From contig JAKLJE010000004.1 in the NCBI GenBank assembly GCA_023151315.1, positions 85,239-149,238 of the forward strand: DNA of 64,000 nt. The letters are read 5' to 3'. Origin of the DNA: Bacteroidia bacterium (GTDB lineage Bacteria; Bacteroidota; Bacteroidia; Palsa-965). Made by a program: the position numbers and the translations under genes. This document shows, one piece after another, positions 43,407 to 51,466 of the stretch (positions are counted from its first letter, which is position 1; the number at the start of each line of letters is the position of its first letter). The notes under the pieces are model-generated. The model was given only the letters and a program-made list of their open reading frames with translations. It did no database searches and had not been told where the DNA came from.

Positions 43407-44608
43407 TGAAGAATTTATTGACTGTTGCTGCTGCAGCATCACTGCTTCTAACGGCTTGCGGAGATGCAGCGCGTACAGGTGGAAATACAATTGTTTCGGG
43501 GCGACTCGAAAACAGTTCAGGAGATACATTGTATCTGGTAAATGTTTCACAGCGTGATTTCATTGTTGTGGATTCGTGTGTAACAACAGAAGACGGATCT
43601 TTTGAATTCCGTCCTACTTTGGAGTATAAAGGATTTTACAACATTGAGGTGGGAAAAGATCCTGAACAGTTTGCAACTATAATTCTGGAGCCGGAAGATT
43701 CTGTGAGCTTCAATGGCAACGCTCAGAATCTGGGTTATACCTGGATCACAACGGGCTCCGAAGATTCCAAACATTTCGAAGAGTTCAATCGCTATTTTAC
43801 TCAGTACGATCAGAAGCGCCGACCGCTTACAACGCGAATTGATTCCATTCAGCGTGCATTCCAGATTCAGATGAGTATGATGACGGATACAGTTGCGATG
43901 AAGAAACTCGAGAAAGATGTGATCGAGCCGCTGTTCAATGCTACTCAGGAGAAATTGAACCTTTACGCAGATACGGCAACAATCTGGCTGCATTCGTTCA
44001 TCGAAGCGCATCCTGCATCATTTGCAAATATCCCTGCATTGCGTTTGCTTGATCCTTATGAGAATTTCCAATGGTGGGAAATGACCATCAATGCATTGGA
44101 GAAAGATCACAAGACAGCACCGAATGTTGTATTGTTGCGTGATCTGGTTGAGCGTGAACGTCCGTATGCGCTCGGACAGGTTGTTCCGGATATCGTCTTG
44201 AACGACGTGAACGGTCAGCCTATGAAACTTTCTGATACACGCGGAAGCGTTGTGCTGGTTGATTTCTGGGCATCGTGGTGCGCACCTTGCCGTCAGGAAT
44301 TACCGAACGTGGTGAGCAATTACAAAAAGTACAAAGACAAAGGCTTTGATGTGTTCAGCGTATCTCTTGATAGCGATAAAGAAGCATGGAAGAAAGCGAT
44401 TGCAAGTGATGGCTTAACATGGAAATGGCATGTAAGCGATTTGATGCAATGGCAATCTCCGGTTGTACAATTGTACCGCTTTCAGGGTATTCCGCACACG
44501 GTGCTGATTGATCGTGAAGGACGACTCATCGGAAAGAATCTCCGTGGTGAGGATCTGTCTAACAAGCTCAAAGAAATTTTTGAATCGGATTCTTCAACTG
44601 TAAAGTAA
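43403..44608 (+). CDS. TlpA/ResA-like thiol-disulfide oxidoreductase lipoprotein
   Basis: A 401-residue lipoprotein (signal peptide ending LLLTAC). The N-terminal region (about 25-130, TIVSGRLENSSGDTLYLVN) resembles the DUF4369 beta-sandwich common in Bacteroidota. After a helical linker comes a thioredoxin-like domain (about 255-395) with the active site FWASWCAPCRQELPN (Cys-Ala-Pro-Cys) and the cis-Pro in FQGIPHTVLID. It should act in the periplasm, facing or anchored to a membrane, for example in cytochrome maturation or disulfide reduction. It is coupled to gatB by a 4-nt overlap. Confidence 0.9.
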   Translation: MMKNLLTVAAAASLLLTACGDAARTGGNTIVSGRLENSSGDTLYLVNVSQRDFIVVDSCVTTEDGSFEFRPTLEYKGFYNIEVGKDPEQFATIILEPEDSVSFNGNAQNLGYTWITTGSEDSKHFEEFNRYFTQYDQKRRPLTTRIDSIQRAFQIQMSMMTDTVAMKKLEKDVIEPLFNATQEKLNLYADTATIWLHSFIEAHPASFANIPALRLLDPYENFQWWEMTINALEKDHKTAPNVVLLRDLVERERPYALGQVVPDIVLNDVNGQPMKLSDTRGSVVLVDFWASWCAPCRQELPNVVSNYKKYKDKGFDVFSVSLDSDKEAWKKAIASDGLTWKWHVSDLMQWQSPVVQLYRFQGIPHTVLIDREGRLIGKNLRGEDLSNKLKEIFESDSSTVK

Positions 44609-44650
44609 CATTTCAGGACTTTGTCCGTCACATGCGTTAAACGCACACTT

Positions 44651-46894
44651 ATGAGAAAGATTTTCCTCTTCGCACTTTTGCTCCTCACGGTTTCTGCCGT
44701 TAAAGTGAACGCCGCTTATTGGCAACAGTTCGTGCATTATGAGATTGACGTAAAGCTCGATGACCAGAAACATTTCCTTCACGGATATGAGAAACTGACT
44801 TACATAAACAATTCTCCGGATCAGTTGACATATATCTATATGCACATCTGGCCGAACGCGTATAAGAATAACAATACCGCTTTGGGGCAGCAGCTGAAAG
44901 AGAACGGAGAACTCTTCTTCTATTATGCAAAAGATGAAGATCGCGGTTATATAGACAGCCTTGATTGGCATGTTGACGGAGAAATGGTACCTGCAGAGCA
45001 GGACGTTAAGAATCCGGATATCGTGAAACTGCTGCTTCGTCAGCCTTTGGCTCCAGGTGCATCTATCGTGATCACAACACCTTTCCGTGTGAAAATTCCC
45101 AGCGGACAGATTTCACGTTTGGGTCATATCGGACAACAGTATCAGATTACACAGTGGTACCCGAAACCTGCGGTGTACGATGTGAATGGCTGGAATCCGA
45201 TTCCTTATCTCGATCAGGGTGAATTCTATTCTGAATACGGTACATACGATGTGAAAATCACACTGCCGAAGAATTATGTTCTCGGTGCAACCGGCGATAT
45301 TCAGAACAATCAGGAAGAAATTGATTGGCTGACAAAGAAAGCGGAGGAAACAAAGAAGATCAAAGATTACGATAAGAAAGATCTCAAACATCCGGAGTCG
45401 TCTTCCGAAATGAAAACCATTCATTTCCACCAGGAAAATGTACACGATTTCGCATGGTTCTGTGATAAGCGTTATCACGTTCTGAAAGGAGAAGTAGAGT
45501 TGCCTCACAGTAAACGGAAAGTCACAACGTGGGTGATGTACACCAATCAGTACGCAAGTCTTTGGAAAAACTCTATCGAGTACATCAACGATGCTGTTTA
45601 CTATTACTCGCTTTGGAACGGTGATTATGCTTACAATCATTGTACTGCGGTTGATGGAGCGTTATCTGCCGGTGGCGGTATGGAGTATCCGAATATTACT
45701 GTAATCGGTGGAGTTCAATCTGCAGGAATACTGGAAACGGTTATAATGCATGAAGTCGGACACAACTGGTTTTATGGAATGCTCGGAAGCAACGAGCGCG
45801 TTCATCCGTGGATGGACGAAGGTTTGAATTCTGCGAACGAGTTGCGCTACAACGAAACAAAGTATCCGAACGGTGCGCTTGTAGGCGGGAAGAATGGTCC
45901 AAGCGGACTGGCCAAGCCATTTGATCTAACACGTTACAAACAGAAGGCACAGTATTATCAGCTTTATGCGTTTTCTGCCCGTACGGGAACAGATCAACCA
46001 TGCGAAATGCATTCTGCAGAATATACTTCAACCAATTACGGTGCGATTGTATATATGAAAACAGCAGTTTGTTTTGATTACCTGCGCGGGTATCTGGGTG
46101 ACTCATTGTATGATAAATGTTTCCGAACCTATTTTGATCGCTGGCATTTCAAGCATCCTCAACCTTCAGATTTGCGTGCAACCTTTGAAGAGGTTTCAGG
46201 CCGTCAGTTAGGTTGGTTGTTCGATGATATGATCGGCACAACAAAAAAACTCGATTATAAGTTGATGAGCGTTCATCGTGAAGGTGCGGGATGGGAATTA
46301 AAAATCAAGAATGTTGGTGAGATTGCCGCTCCGGTTTGTGTGTCCGCTGTGAAAAACGGATCAGTTGTCAAAACAGTATGGTATGAAGGATTCACAGGAA
46401 TGAGTACTCCGAATTTTCCTGATGTGGATGCCGATTACTTTATTATTGACCAGCCAGAGGATATGCCCGAGGTGAATCGCAAGAACAATACAGTAAAAAC
46501 ACATGGTGTTCTGAAGAAAACAGAACCATTGCGACTGCAGCTCTTCGGTAGTCTGGATAATCCTTCGAAAACACAATTGTTCTGGTCTCCTGCAATGGGA
46601 TTCAATCAGTACGATCGATTTATGGTTGGTGCTGCGTTCTACAATCATCTTGTTCCGCAGAAAAAGTTTGAATGGCTTGCAATGCCGATGTACAGTTTCG
46701 GTACAGGTCAGGTTGTCGGACATGCGGATGCGTTTCTGAATTTCACGCCGGACAAATTATTCCAGTCTGTACGAATCGGTGTTAACGCAAATCGTTATCA
46801 CTATTATAAAATTCTGGCAACAGATTATCCGTTGGGCATAGAAGTTCCGGATCGCGAATTGATGTTACAAAAGTGGCCCCGGAATTATCATTGA
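44651..46894 (+). CDS. M1 family metallopeptidase, N-terminal part (frameshifted)
   Basis: A 747-codon frame. A signal peptide (MRKIFLFALLLLTVSAVKVNA) is followed by an M1 aminopeptidase fold. The substrate-binding motif is GGGMEYPN (GAMEN-like), and zinc and catalytic residues are intact: His367-Glu368-x-x-His371 plus Glu390 in the HExxH-x18-E pattern (HEVGHNWFYGMLG ... HPWMDEG). From about residue 640 a beta-barrel-like region begins (QLFWSPAMGFNQYDRFMVG). The frame ends in 8 foreign codons after a run of AAAA at 46869-46872; the natural continuation is in the -1 frame (next entry). The restored protein would have about 1022 residues. Confidence 0.88.
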   Translation: MRKIFLFALLLLTVSAVKVNAAYWQQFVHYEIDVKLDDQKHFLHGYEKLTYINNSPDQLTYIYMHIWPNAYKNNNTALGQQLKENGELFFYYAKDEDRGYIDSLDWHVDGEMVPAEQDVKNPDIVKLLLRQPLAPGASIVITTPFRVKIPSGQISRLGHIGQQYQITQWYPKPAVYDVNGWNPIPYLDQGEFYSEYGTYDVKITLPKNYVLGATGDIQNNQEEIDWLTKKAEETKKIKDYDKKDLKHPESSSEMKTIHFHQENVHDFAWFCDKRYHVLKGEVELPHSKRKVTTWVMYTNQYASLWKNSIEYINDAVYYYSLWNGDYAYNHCTAVDGALSAGGGMEYPNITVIGGVQSAGILETVIMHEVGHNWFYGMLGSNERVHPWMDEGLNSANELRYNETKYPNGALVGGKNGPSGLAKPFDLTRYKQKAQYYQLYAFSARTGTDQPCEMHSAEYTSTNYGAIVYMKTAVCFDYLRGYLGDSLYDKCFRTYFDRWHFKHPQPSDLRATFEEVSGRQLGWLFDDMIGTTKKLDYKLMSVHREGAGWELKIKNVGEIAAPVCVSAVKNGSVVKTVWYEGFTGMSTPNFPDVDADYFIIDQPEDMPEVNRKNNTVKTHGVLKKTEPLRLQLFGSLDNPSKTQLFWSPAMGFNQYDRFMVGAAFYNHLVPQKKFEWLAMPMYSFGTGQVVGHADAFLNFTPDKLFQSVRIGVNANRYHYYKILATDYPLGIEVPDRELMLQKWPRNYH

Positions 46895-47718
46895 CCTTCA
46901 TGAAGAAGCGCAAGCGTAATCCTGTAACACACTCCGTTCTGGTACGTGCCAATTGGATTCTCACTGATGAAATCAATTATCAATTTGACTCCAACTCAAC
47001 AGTGATCAGCTACGGAAATAATGAGAAGCTCATCTGGCAGGCGAAGTATATGATTCGCAATAACCGAAATGTACATCCGTGGAATACAGAGCTCGAATAT
47101 CAGATGGGCGATGGTATGTCGAAGTTGAGTCTGACTGCGAATTACACAATCAATTACGCGAACGGAAAAGGAATTCACTTGAGATTCTTCGGAGGAACAT
47201 TCCTTGATAAAGAGGATGGAAATGAAGGCAATTACCGCTGGAGAATGAGTGGATACGGTCCGCGTGGCTTCGGTAACCACGATTATCTGTTCGAGCACAT
47301 TTACTTCGGAAGAAGTGAGAATGATGGATTTGCAGGAGCTCAGTTCAGTGAGCGTGACGGAGCGTTCAAAGTATACTCTCCGGTAGGACAAAGTAACACC
47401 TGGCTTGCTGCATTGAATATCAAACTTGATCTTCCTGTGAAGAGCAGATTCCTGAACAAGTTCAAGATTTATGCAGATATCGGTACCGCAGATGCGAACG
47501 CACTGGCAGGAAATAATATCCTGTATGACGCAGGTGTTCAGTTTTCGCTCTTCGGAAACGGAATCTGTGATGTTTACTTCCCGATTCTACTCGCTCCGGA
47601 TATCAAGGATTATTATTCGGCTAATGGATTGGGTTACGGAAGCATGATTCGCTTCACGTTCAACATTGAACGATTCGGATTGCAGAATCTGGGAACAATG
47701 ATCAGCGAAGGTTTATAA
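46873..47718 (+). CDS. C-terminal barrel-like part of the M1 peptidase (frameshifted continuation)
   Basis: The frame continues the upstream protein without a signal peptide or promoter of its own. Reading resumes at about codon GTG (VAPELSLTFMKKRKR) and runs for 281 residues to a normal stop. It consists of alternating amphipathic strands (MSKLSLTANYTINYANGKG, LRFFGGTFLDKED, GIHLRFFGG) and RFTFNIERFG near the end, resembling the BamA/omp85-like barrel found at the C-terminus of large Bacteroidota M1 proteins. One extra A in the AAAA run at 46869-46872 would fuse the parts. It may be a sequencing error, a true mutation, or rarely a -1 frameshift site. lpxH starts inside its stop codon (TAATG). 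Confidence 0.72.
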   Translation: MAPELSLTFMKKRKRNPVTHSVLVRANWILTDEINYQFDSNSTVISYGNNEKLIWQAKYMIRNNRNVHPWNTELEYQMGDGMSKLSLTANYTINYANGKGIHLRFFGGTFLDKEDGNEGNYRWRMSGYGPRGFGNHDYLFEHIYFGRSENDGFAGAQFSERDGAFKVYSPVGQSNTWLAALNIKLDLPVKSRFLNKFKIYADIGTADANALAGNNILYDAGVQFSLFGNGICDVYFPILLAPDIKDYYSANGLGYGSMIRFTFNIERFGLQNLGTMISEGL

Positions 47719-48470
47719 TGCCGGAATTGAAAGGCAAGATATATTTCGCTTCGGATTTTCATTTGGGAATTCCGGATGCAGCTTCGAGTCTCGAACGTGA
47801 GAAGCGCATTGTGCGCTGGCTTACAGAGGCGGAGAAAGACGCTGCGGAAATATTTCTTGTCGGAGATTTATTCGACGCTTGGTTCGAATACAAACGTGCA
47901 GTTCCGAAAGGCTTTATCCGTTTACTTGGAAAGATCGCGGAAATCACTGACAGAGGTATTCCTGTTCATGTGTTTACGGGTAATCATGATATGTGGATGT
48001 TTGGTTACCTCGAGAAAGAATGCGGTGTGAAATTGTATCACGCTCCGATAGAACGTGAATGGAACGGTAAGAAGTTTTTCATTGGACACGGTGACGGATT
48101 AGGTCCGGGAGATCACGGATACAAATTCATCAAGAAGGTATTCCGTAATCCTGCCGCTCAATGGTTTTATGCGCGACTGCATCCGAACTTCGGATTATGG
48201 CTGGCAGACTTTTTCTCCCGCAAAGGATACGATAAGAAAGACGCAGAGCGTGACTATCACGGTGACGATAAGGAGTTCCTGATGGTATTCTGCAAGGAAT
48301 ATCTTGCCAAGCGACACGCCGATTATTTTATTTTCGGACATCGTCATTTGCCTTTGGATAAGAAAGTAGGAGAGAAGTCACGTTATATCAATCTAGGCGA
48401 TTGGATCGTGTACAACACTTACGCAGTATTTGACGGAAACGAACTGAAACTTCTTGAGTACAAAGGTTGA
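47718..48470 (+). CDS. lpxH: UDP-2,3-diacylglucosamine diphosphatase
   Basis: A 250-residue calcineurin-like metallophosphoesterase. The motif set is complete: FASDFHLG (Asp/His), VGDLFDAWFE (GDxxD), GNHDMWM (GNHD/E), GHGDGLGPGDHGY (GHGD) and IFGHRHLP (GHxH). LpxH splits UDP-2,3-diacylglucosamine into lipid X and UMP in lipid A synthesis, at the inner face of the inner membrane. Related calcineurin-like proteins are possible, but the length and pattern fit LpxH. The ATG shares one base with the previous stop codon. The C-terminal codons lie in an inverted repeat shared with gap. Confidence 0.9.
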   Translation: MPELKGKIYFASDFHLGIPDAASSLEREKRIVRWLTEAEKDAAEIFLVGDLFDAWFEYKRAVPKGFIRLLGKIAEITDRGIPVHVFTGNHDMWMFGYLEKECGVKLYHAPIEREWNGKKFFIGHGDGLGPGDHGYKFIKKVFRNPAAQWFYARLHPNFGLWLADFFSRKGYDKKDAERDYHGDDKEFLMVFCKEYLAKRHADYFIFGHRHLPLDKKVGEKSRYINLGDWIVYNTYAVFDGNELKLLEYKG

Positions 48471-48487
48471 TTAAATCAACCCTTGTA
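48459..48487. terminator. Inverted repeat spanning the convergent ends of lpxH and gap
   Basis: A 12-nt arm (48459-48470) pairs with 48476-48487 with one mismatch, loop TTAAA. Both stop codons lie in the arms. It may act as a bidirectional terminator or RNA 3'-end stabiliser; there is no strong T tract. Confidence 0.6.
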
Positions 48488-49477
48488 GAACTTCGGAATC
48501 AGGTCAGCCAATCGGGAAGAATACCCCATCTCATTATCGTACCAGCCCATTACTTTTACCATGTTGCCAACAACGCTGGTGAATTCTGCATCATAAACAC
48601 AGGAGCTTGGATTACCTACGATGTCGATTGATACAATTGGATCTTCGGTGTATTCGAGAATACCTTTCAATTCTCCTTCCGCTGCTTTTTTGAAAGCGGC
48701 GTTTATCTCTTCCGGTGTCGGAAGTTTCTTCAGTTGACAAGTGATGTCGGTGATTGAACCATCCGGAACAGGTACGCGGATTCCGCATCCTCCTAGTCGA
48801 CCATCGAGATGCGGGAAAATTTTTGTGATTGCTTTCGCAGCTCCTGTTGAAGTAGGAACCATGCTTACAGCAGCAGCACGAGCACGACGGAGATCTTTGT
48901 GCGGAGCATCGTGTAAACGTTGATCGCCGGTGTATGAATGTACAGTTGTGATGTAACCATCATCAATCTGCCAATTATCATCAAGAATCTTGATCATTGG
49001 TGCAGCACAGTTCGTTGTGCACGAAGCGTTGGAGATGATGTCGCCGGCTGTCGCTATGATGTGATCATTAACTCCAAGAACAACCGCAGGAACATCGTTG
49101 CCTTTCGGTGGCGCGGAGAGAATCACTTTCTTCGCTCCGGCTTTCAGATGCAAAGTTGCGGATTCACGATCCAGAAACTTTCCGGTGCATTCCAGAACTA
49201 CATCTACGTTGTGCTTTTTCCAATCCAGCTGTGCAGGATCCTTGATAGCTGTTACAGGAATGCGAACATTGTTAATCACAATTCCGTCGGCATCACTTGT
49301 TACGGTTCCGTTGAAACGACGATGAACCGAATCGTATTTGAAAAGATGAGCAAGTGTAACGCTGTCTGTGAGATCGTTAATCACAACAACTTCAAGGTTC
49401 TTTCTTTCAAGAAGAACACGTAGTGTGGTTCTGCCTATGCGGCCGAATCCGTTTATTGCAACGCGTATTTTGCTCAT
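48476..49477 (-). CDS. gap: Glyceraldehyde-3-phosphate dehydrogenase
   Basis: A 333-residue glycolytic enzyme. The Rossmann motif INGFGRIGRTTLR is followed by VINDL, whose Asp favours NAD. The active-site Cys is in SNASCTTNCAAP (about residue 150), and the catalytic-loop HSYTGDQRLHDAPHKDLRRARAA and the C-terminal WYDNEMGYS are intact. The start is ATG at 49477. A GATATTTG -7-like box lies 18 nt upstream (7 of 8). It converges with lpxH. Confidence 0.98.
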   Translation of the reverse strand: MSKIRVAINGFGRIGRTTLRVLLERKNLEVVVINDLTDSVTLAHLFKYDSVHRRFNGTVTSDADGIVINNVRIPVTAIKDPAQLDWKKHNVDVVLECTGKFLDRESATLHLKAGAKKVILSAPPKGNDVPAVVLGVNDHIIATAGDIISNASCTTNCAAPMIKILDDNWQIDDGYITTVHSYTGDQRLHDAPHKDLRRARAAAVSMVPTSTGAAKAITKIFPHLDGRLGGCGIRVPVPDGSITDITCQLKKLPTPEEINAAFKKAAEGELKGILEYTEDPIVSIDIVGNPSSCVYDAEFTSVVGNMVKVMGWYDNEMGYSSRLADLIPKFYKG

Positions 49478-49565
49478 GATTTAAATTGATTTGTACAAAT
49501 ATCGGAAGGAATAATGCATTACAACTCTATAAAAACTGTTAATGCATGAGGCATCAGGAATTTCT

Positions 49566-50456
49566 TTACAACGTCTCGATCCTTTCAACTGCAATTCCGC
49601 TGTAATTCCAGATACCGTACACGCGCACCTTCTTTTTACCAACGAGGTTGCCCTTGTTGTCGTGAACTTTGATGTCGGATGGTGAATAATTCTCCGGAAT
49701 ATCTTCAACCTTATTCGGAGTGTTTCCGATCAGAATATCTGCGGTAATGTAGCTTTCTGAGTTGGTTGTTGGTTTAAGATAGAAATAGATGTACTCCCGA
49801 ACACTTACGAATGATGGTAATTCCAGATAACCTTCCGCAACGACCAGCTTATCCTGATTCTTATAAATGCCGGTGGTGTCATCAATGTTAATCACTACAG
49901 GCTTAGCTGCAACGTAATCGTATTCCGCCGTGTCTTCAAGTTTTTCAATCATCTGTACATCAACAGTGCCGTAGCCTTCATCATAAGGTTTATGGAAAAC
50001 TCCTGTAATGCGAACATAATCACCGACACCGATTTTTTCCTCTGAGTTTCCTGTTATAATTACATCTTCCGACTGAAAATCTTCTTTCAAGCGCTTCATT
50101 TCATTCTTATTTTTTCCTGTGTTCAGGAAGCATGAAATGGCATTGCCTCGGTATTGTCCGCGACGTTCCCACAGTTTGATTGTTGTGGAGCTGTTGGATT
50201 GGTACACGTAAGAACTGATTCCCACATAACCTTCAATCACAATACGCGATTCATCCATAGCACTGCTGGTGTCGTCAGCCTCGGCAAACGTTATTGCTTT
50301 GGGTGTGCCCCATTTTTTCAGTGAATCGGCTTTGTTGATGGAATCATACATCTTACTTACCGGATCATTTTCTGCAGAATATTCTTTATTGCCGCCGCAA
50401 CCGAAAGAGAACAACAAAAGTGCGAAAGCCGAAGAGGTTAACAGGACTTTTTTCAT
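49566..50456 (-). CDS. Lipoprotein of unknown function with two OB-like domains
   Basis: A 296-residue lipoprotein: the signal peptide ends in FSFGC with a glycine-rich stretch after it. The body has two similar beta-rich modules, about residues 65-170 (IVIEGYVGISSYVY ... GDYVRITGVFHKPYDEGYG) and 195-296 (LVVAEGYLELPSFVSVREYIYFYLKP ... KKKVRVYGIWNYSG). Each resembles an OB-fold with a YxG-type start. No enzyme motif is visible. Expressed from a TAAGTTTG box at 50473-50480, 16 nt upstream of the ATG. Confidence 0.68.
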   Translation of the reverse strand: MKKVLLTSSAFALLLFSFGCGGNKEYSAENDPVSKMYDSINKADSLKKWGTPKAITFAEADDTSSAMDESRIVIEGYVGISSYVYQSNSSTTIKLWERRGQYRGNAISCFLNTGKNKNEMKRLKEDFQSEDVIITGNSEEKIGVGDYVRITGVFHKPYDEGYGTVDVQMIEKLEDTAEYDYVAAKPVVINIDDTTGIYKNQDKLVVAEGYLELPSFVSVREYIYFYLKPTTNSESYITADILIGNTPNKVEDIPENYSPSDIKVHDNKGNLVGKKKVRVYGIWNYSGIAVERIETL

Positions 50457-50522
50457 AAATGAATTCTTTGATCAAACTTACGAAAAACCCACTGGCGGTG
50501 CGAATGGCGCGGGTTCAATTTG

Positions 50523-50530
50523 TAGATTTG
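50523..50530 (+). promoter_or_regulatory. -7 box of the PAP2/crcB operon
   Basis: TAGATTTG, a perfect TAnnTTTG match, ends 4 nt before the ATG at 50535. An overlapping GTG at 50532 lies too close to the box to be preferred. Confidence 0.5.
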
Positions 50531-50534
50531 TGTG

Positions 50535-51113
50535 ATGCTAGAATCCCTGATCTCGGCTGATCAATCGGCTTTTATTGCCATACACTCGTTCAGAAATGAT
50601 TTTCTGGATGCTGTGATGCCGGTGATCACCAACCGATGGATATGGATTCCGTTTTATCTTCTATTGGCTTATTGGGTGTTCAGAACATTCAGTCTTCGGG
50701 CGATAGGAATTCTGCTTACCGCCGGTGTTCTCATTCTTGTTTCCGATCAGGGAGCCAATCTTTTTAAAAACGGAATCAAACGCCCGCGTCCATGTCACAA
50801 TGTTGCATTAATTAAACAGACCACCATTGTTACTCCTCAAGGTTGCGGTGGTCCGTATGGTTTTTTCAGCGGGCACGCTTCCAACAGTTTTGCTTTGGCG
50901 ATGTTCATGTTTTTATTGGCACGTCGGGCCGGTGGGGAGCGGAAGAGTCTTTGGCTGCTCATGTTTCTTTGGGCAACAGTAGTAGCATGGAGCAGAATTT
51001 ACATGGGCGTGCATTATCCCGGAGATGTTTTGTGCGGAGCGCTCTTCGGTACAGGAGTAGGTGCATTCCTGTTTTTCGGAATGACGAAATTGAAATTCAT
51101 GCGCAATGCTTAA
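50535..51113 (+). CDS. PAP2-superfamily membrane phosphatase
   Basis: A 192-residue inner-membrane protein with about five membrane segments and the three PAP2 catalytic motifs: KNGIKRPRP (KxxxxxxRP), YGFFSGHAS (SGH, with the nucleophilic His region) and SRIYMGVHYPGD (SRxxxxxHxxxD). The family removes phosphate from lipid phosphates such as undecaprenyl or phosphatidylglycerol phosphate, or modifies lipid A. The substrate is unknown. crcB starts 8 nt before its end, so they are coupled. The 4-nt gap between -7 box and ATG suggests a leaderless mRNA. Confidence 0.9.
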   Translation: MLESLISADQSAFIAIHSFRNDFLDAVMPVITNRWIWIPFYLLLAYWVFRTFSLRAIGILLTAGVLILVSDQGANLFKNGIKRPRPCHNVALIKQTTIVTPQGCGGPYGFFSGHASNSFALAMFMFLLARRAGGERKSLWLLMFLWATVVAWSRIYMGVHYPGDVLCGALFGTGVGAFLFFGMTKLKFMRNA

Positions 51114-51465
51114 CCTCATTTACATATTCATTGGTGGCGGCATAGGTTGTCTGGCGCGCTATGGAGTATCGAAAATTCTGTTAACCTCCGGAGAAGCGAA
51201 TTTCCCGTGGGCTACCCTGATTGCTAATTTGCTCAGTGTAGTTGTGATGGGAGTGGCTTTAGGATTGTTCAGCACTAAGTTGCAGAACGAAGGATTGCGT
51301 TTATTAATCATTACCGGATTCTGCGGCGGATTCAGTACGTTTTCCACTTTCAGTCTGGAGACACTGGAATTGTTCCGTCGCGGGAATTATATGTTCGCAG
51401 CAGGTAACATTGCGCTTAGTGTGATACTCTGTATAGTTGTACTGGCTGTATTAATCAGAAAGTGA
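51106..51465 (+). CDS. crcB: Fluoride ion channel CrcB/Fluc
   Basis: A 119-residue, four-helix inner-membrane protein of the Fluc family, which exports fluoride as dual-topology dimers. The typical motifs are GGGIGCLARYGVS near the N-terminus and GFCGGFSTFSTFSLETLELF in helix 3, which carries the Phe-box and the polar track. The start overlaps the PAP2 gene by 8 nt. I searched for a crcB (fluoride) riboswitch upstream of the operon and saw none. The neighbour downstream begins 1 nt after its stop. Confidence 0.94.
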   Translation: MLNLIYIFIGGGIGCLARYGVSKILLTSGEANFPWATLIANLLSVVVMGVALGLFSTKLQNEGLRLLIITGFCGGFSTFSTFSLETLELFRRGNYMFAAGNIALSVILCIVVLAVLIRK

Positions 51466-51466
51466 T

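Noticed and set aside
46865..46876. Programmed -1 frameshift in the M1 peptidase gene
   Set aside because: CAAAAG is not a classical X-XXY-YYZ site and I saw no strong downstream stem-loop; an error or mutation in the A run is simpler.
50457..50534. Fluoride (crcB) riboswitch before the PAP2/crcB operon
   Set aside because: No sequence like the conserved riboswitch core was found, and the -7 box is 4 nt from the start, leaving no room for a leader.
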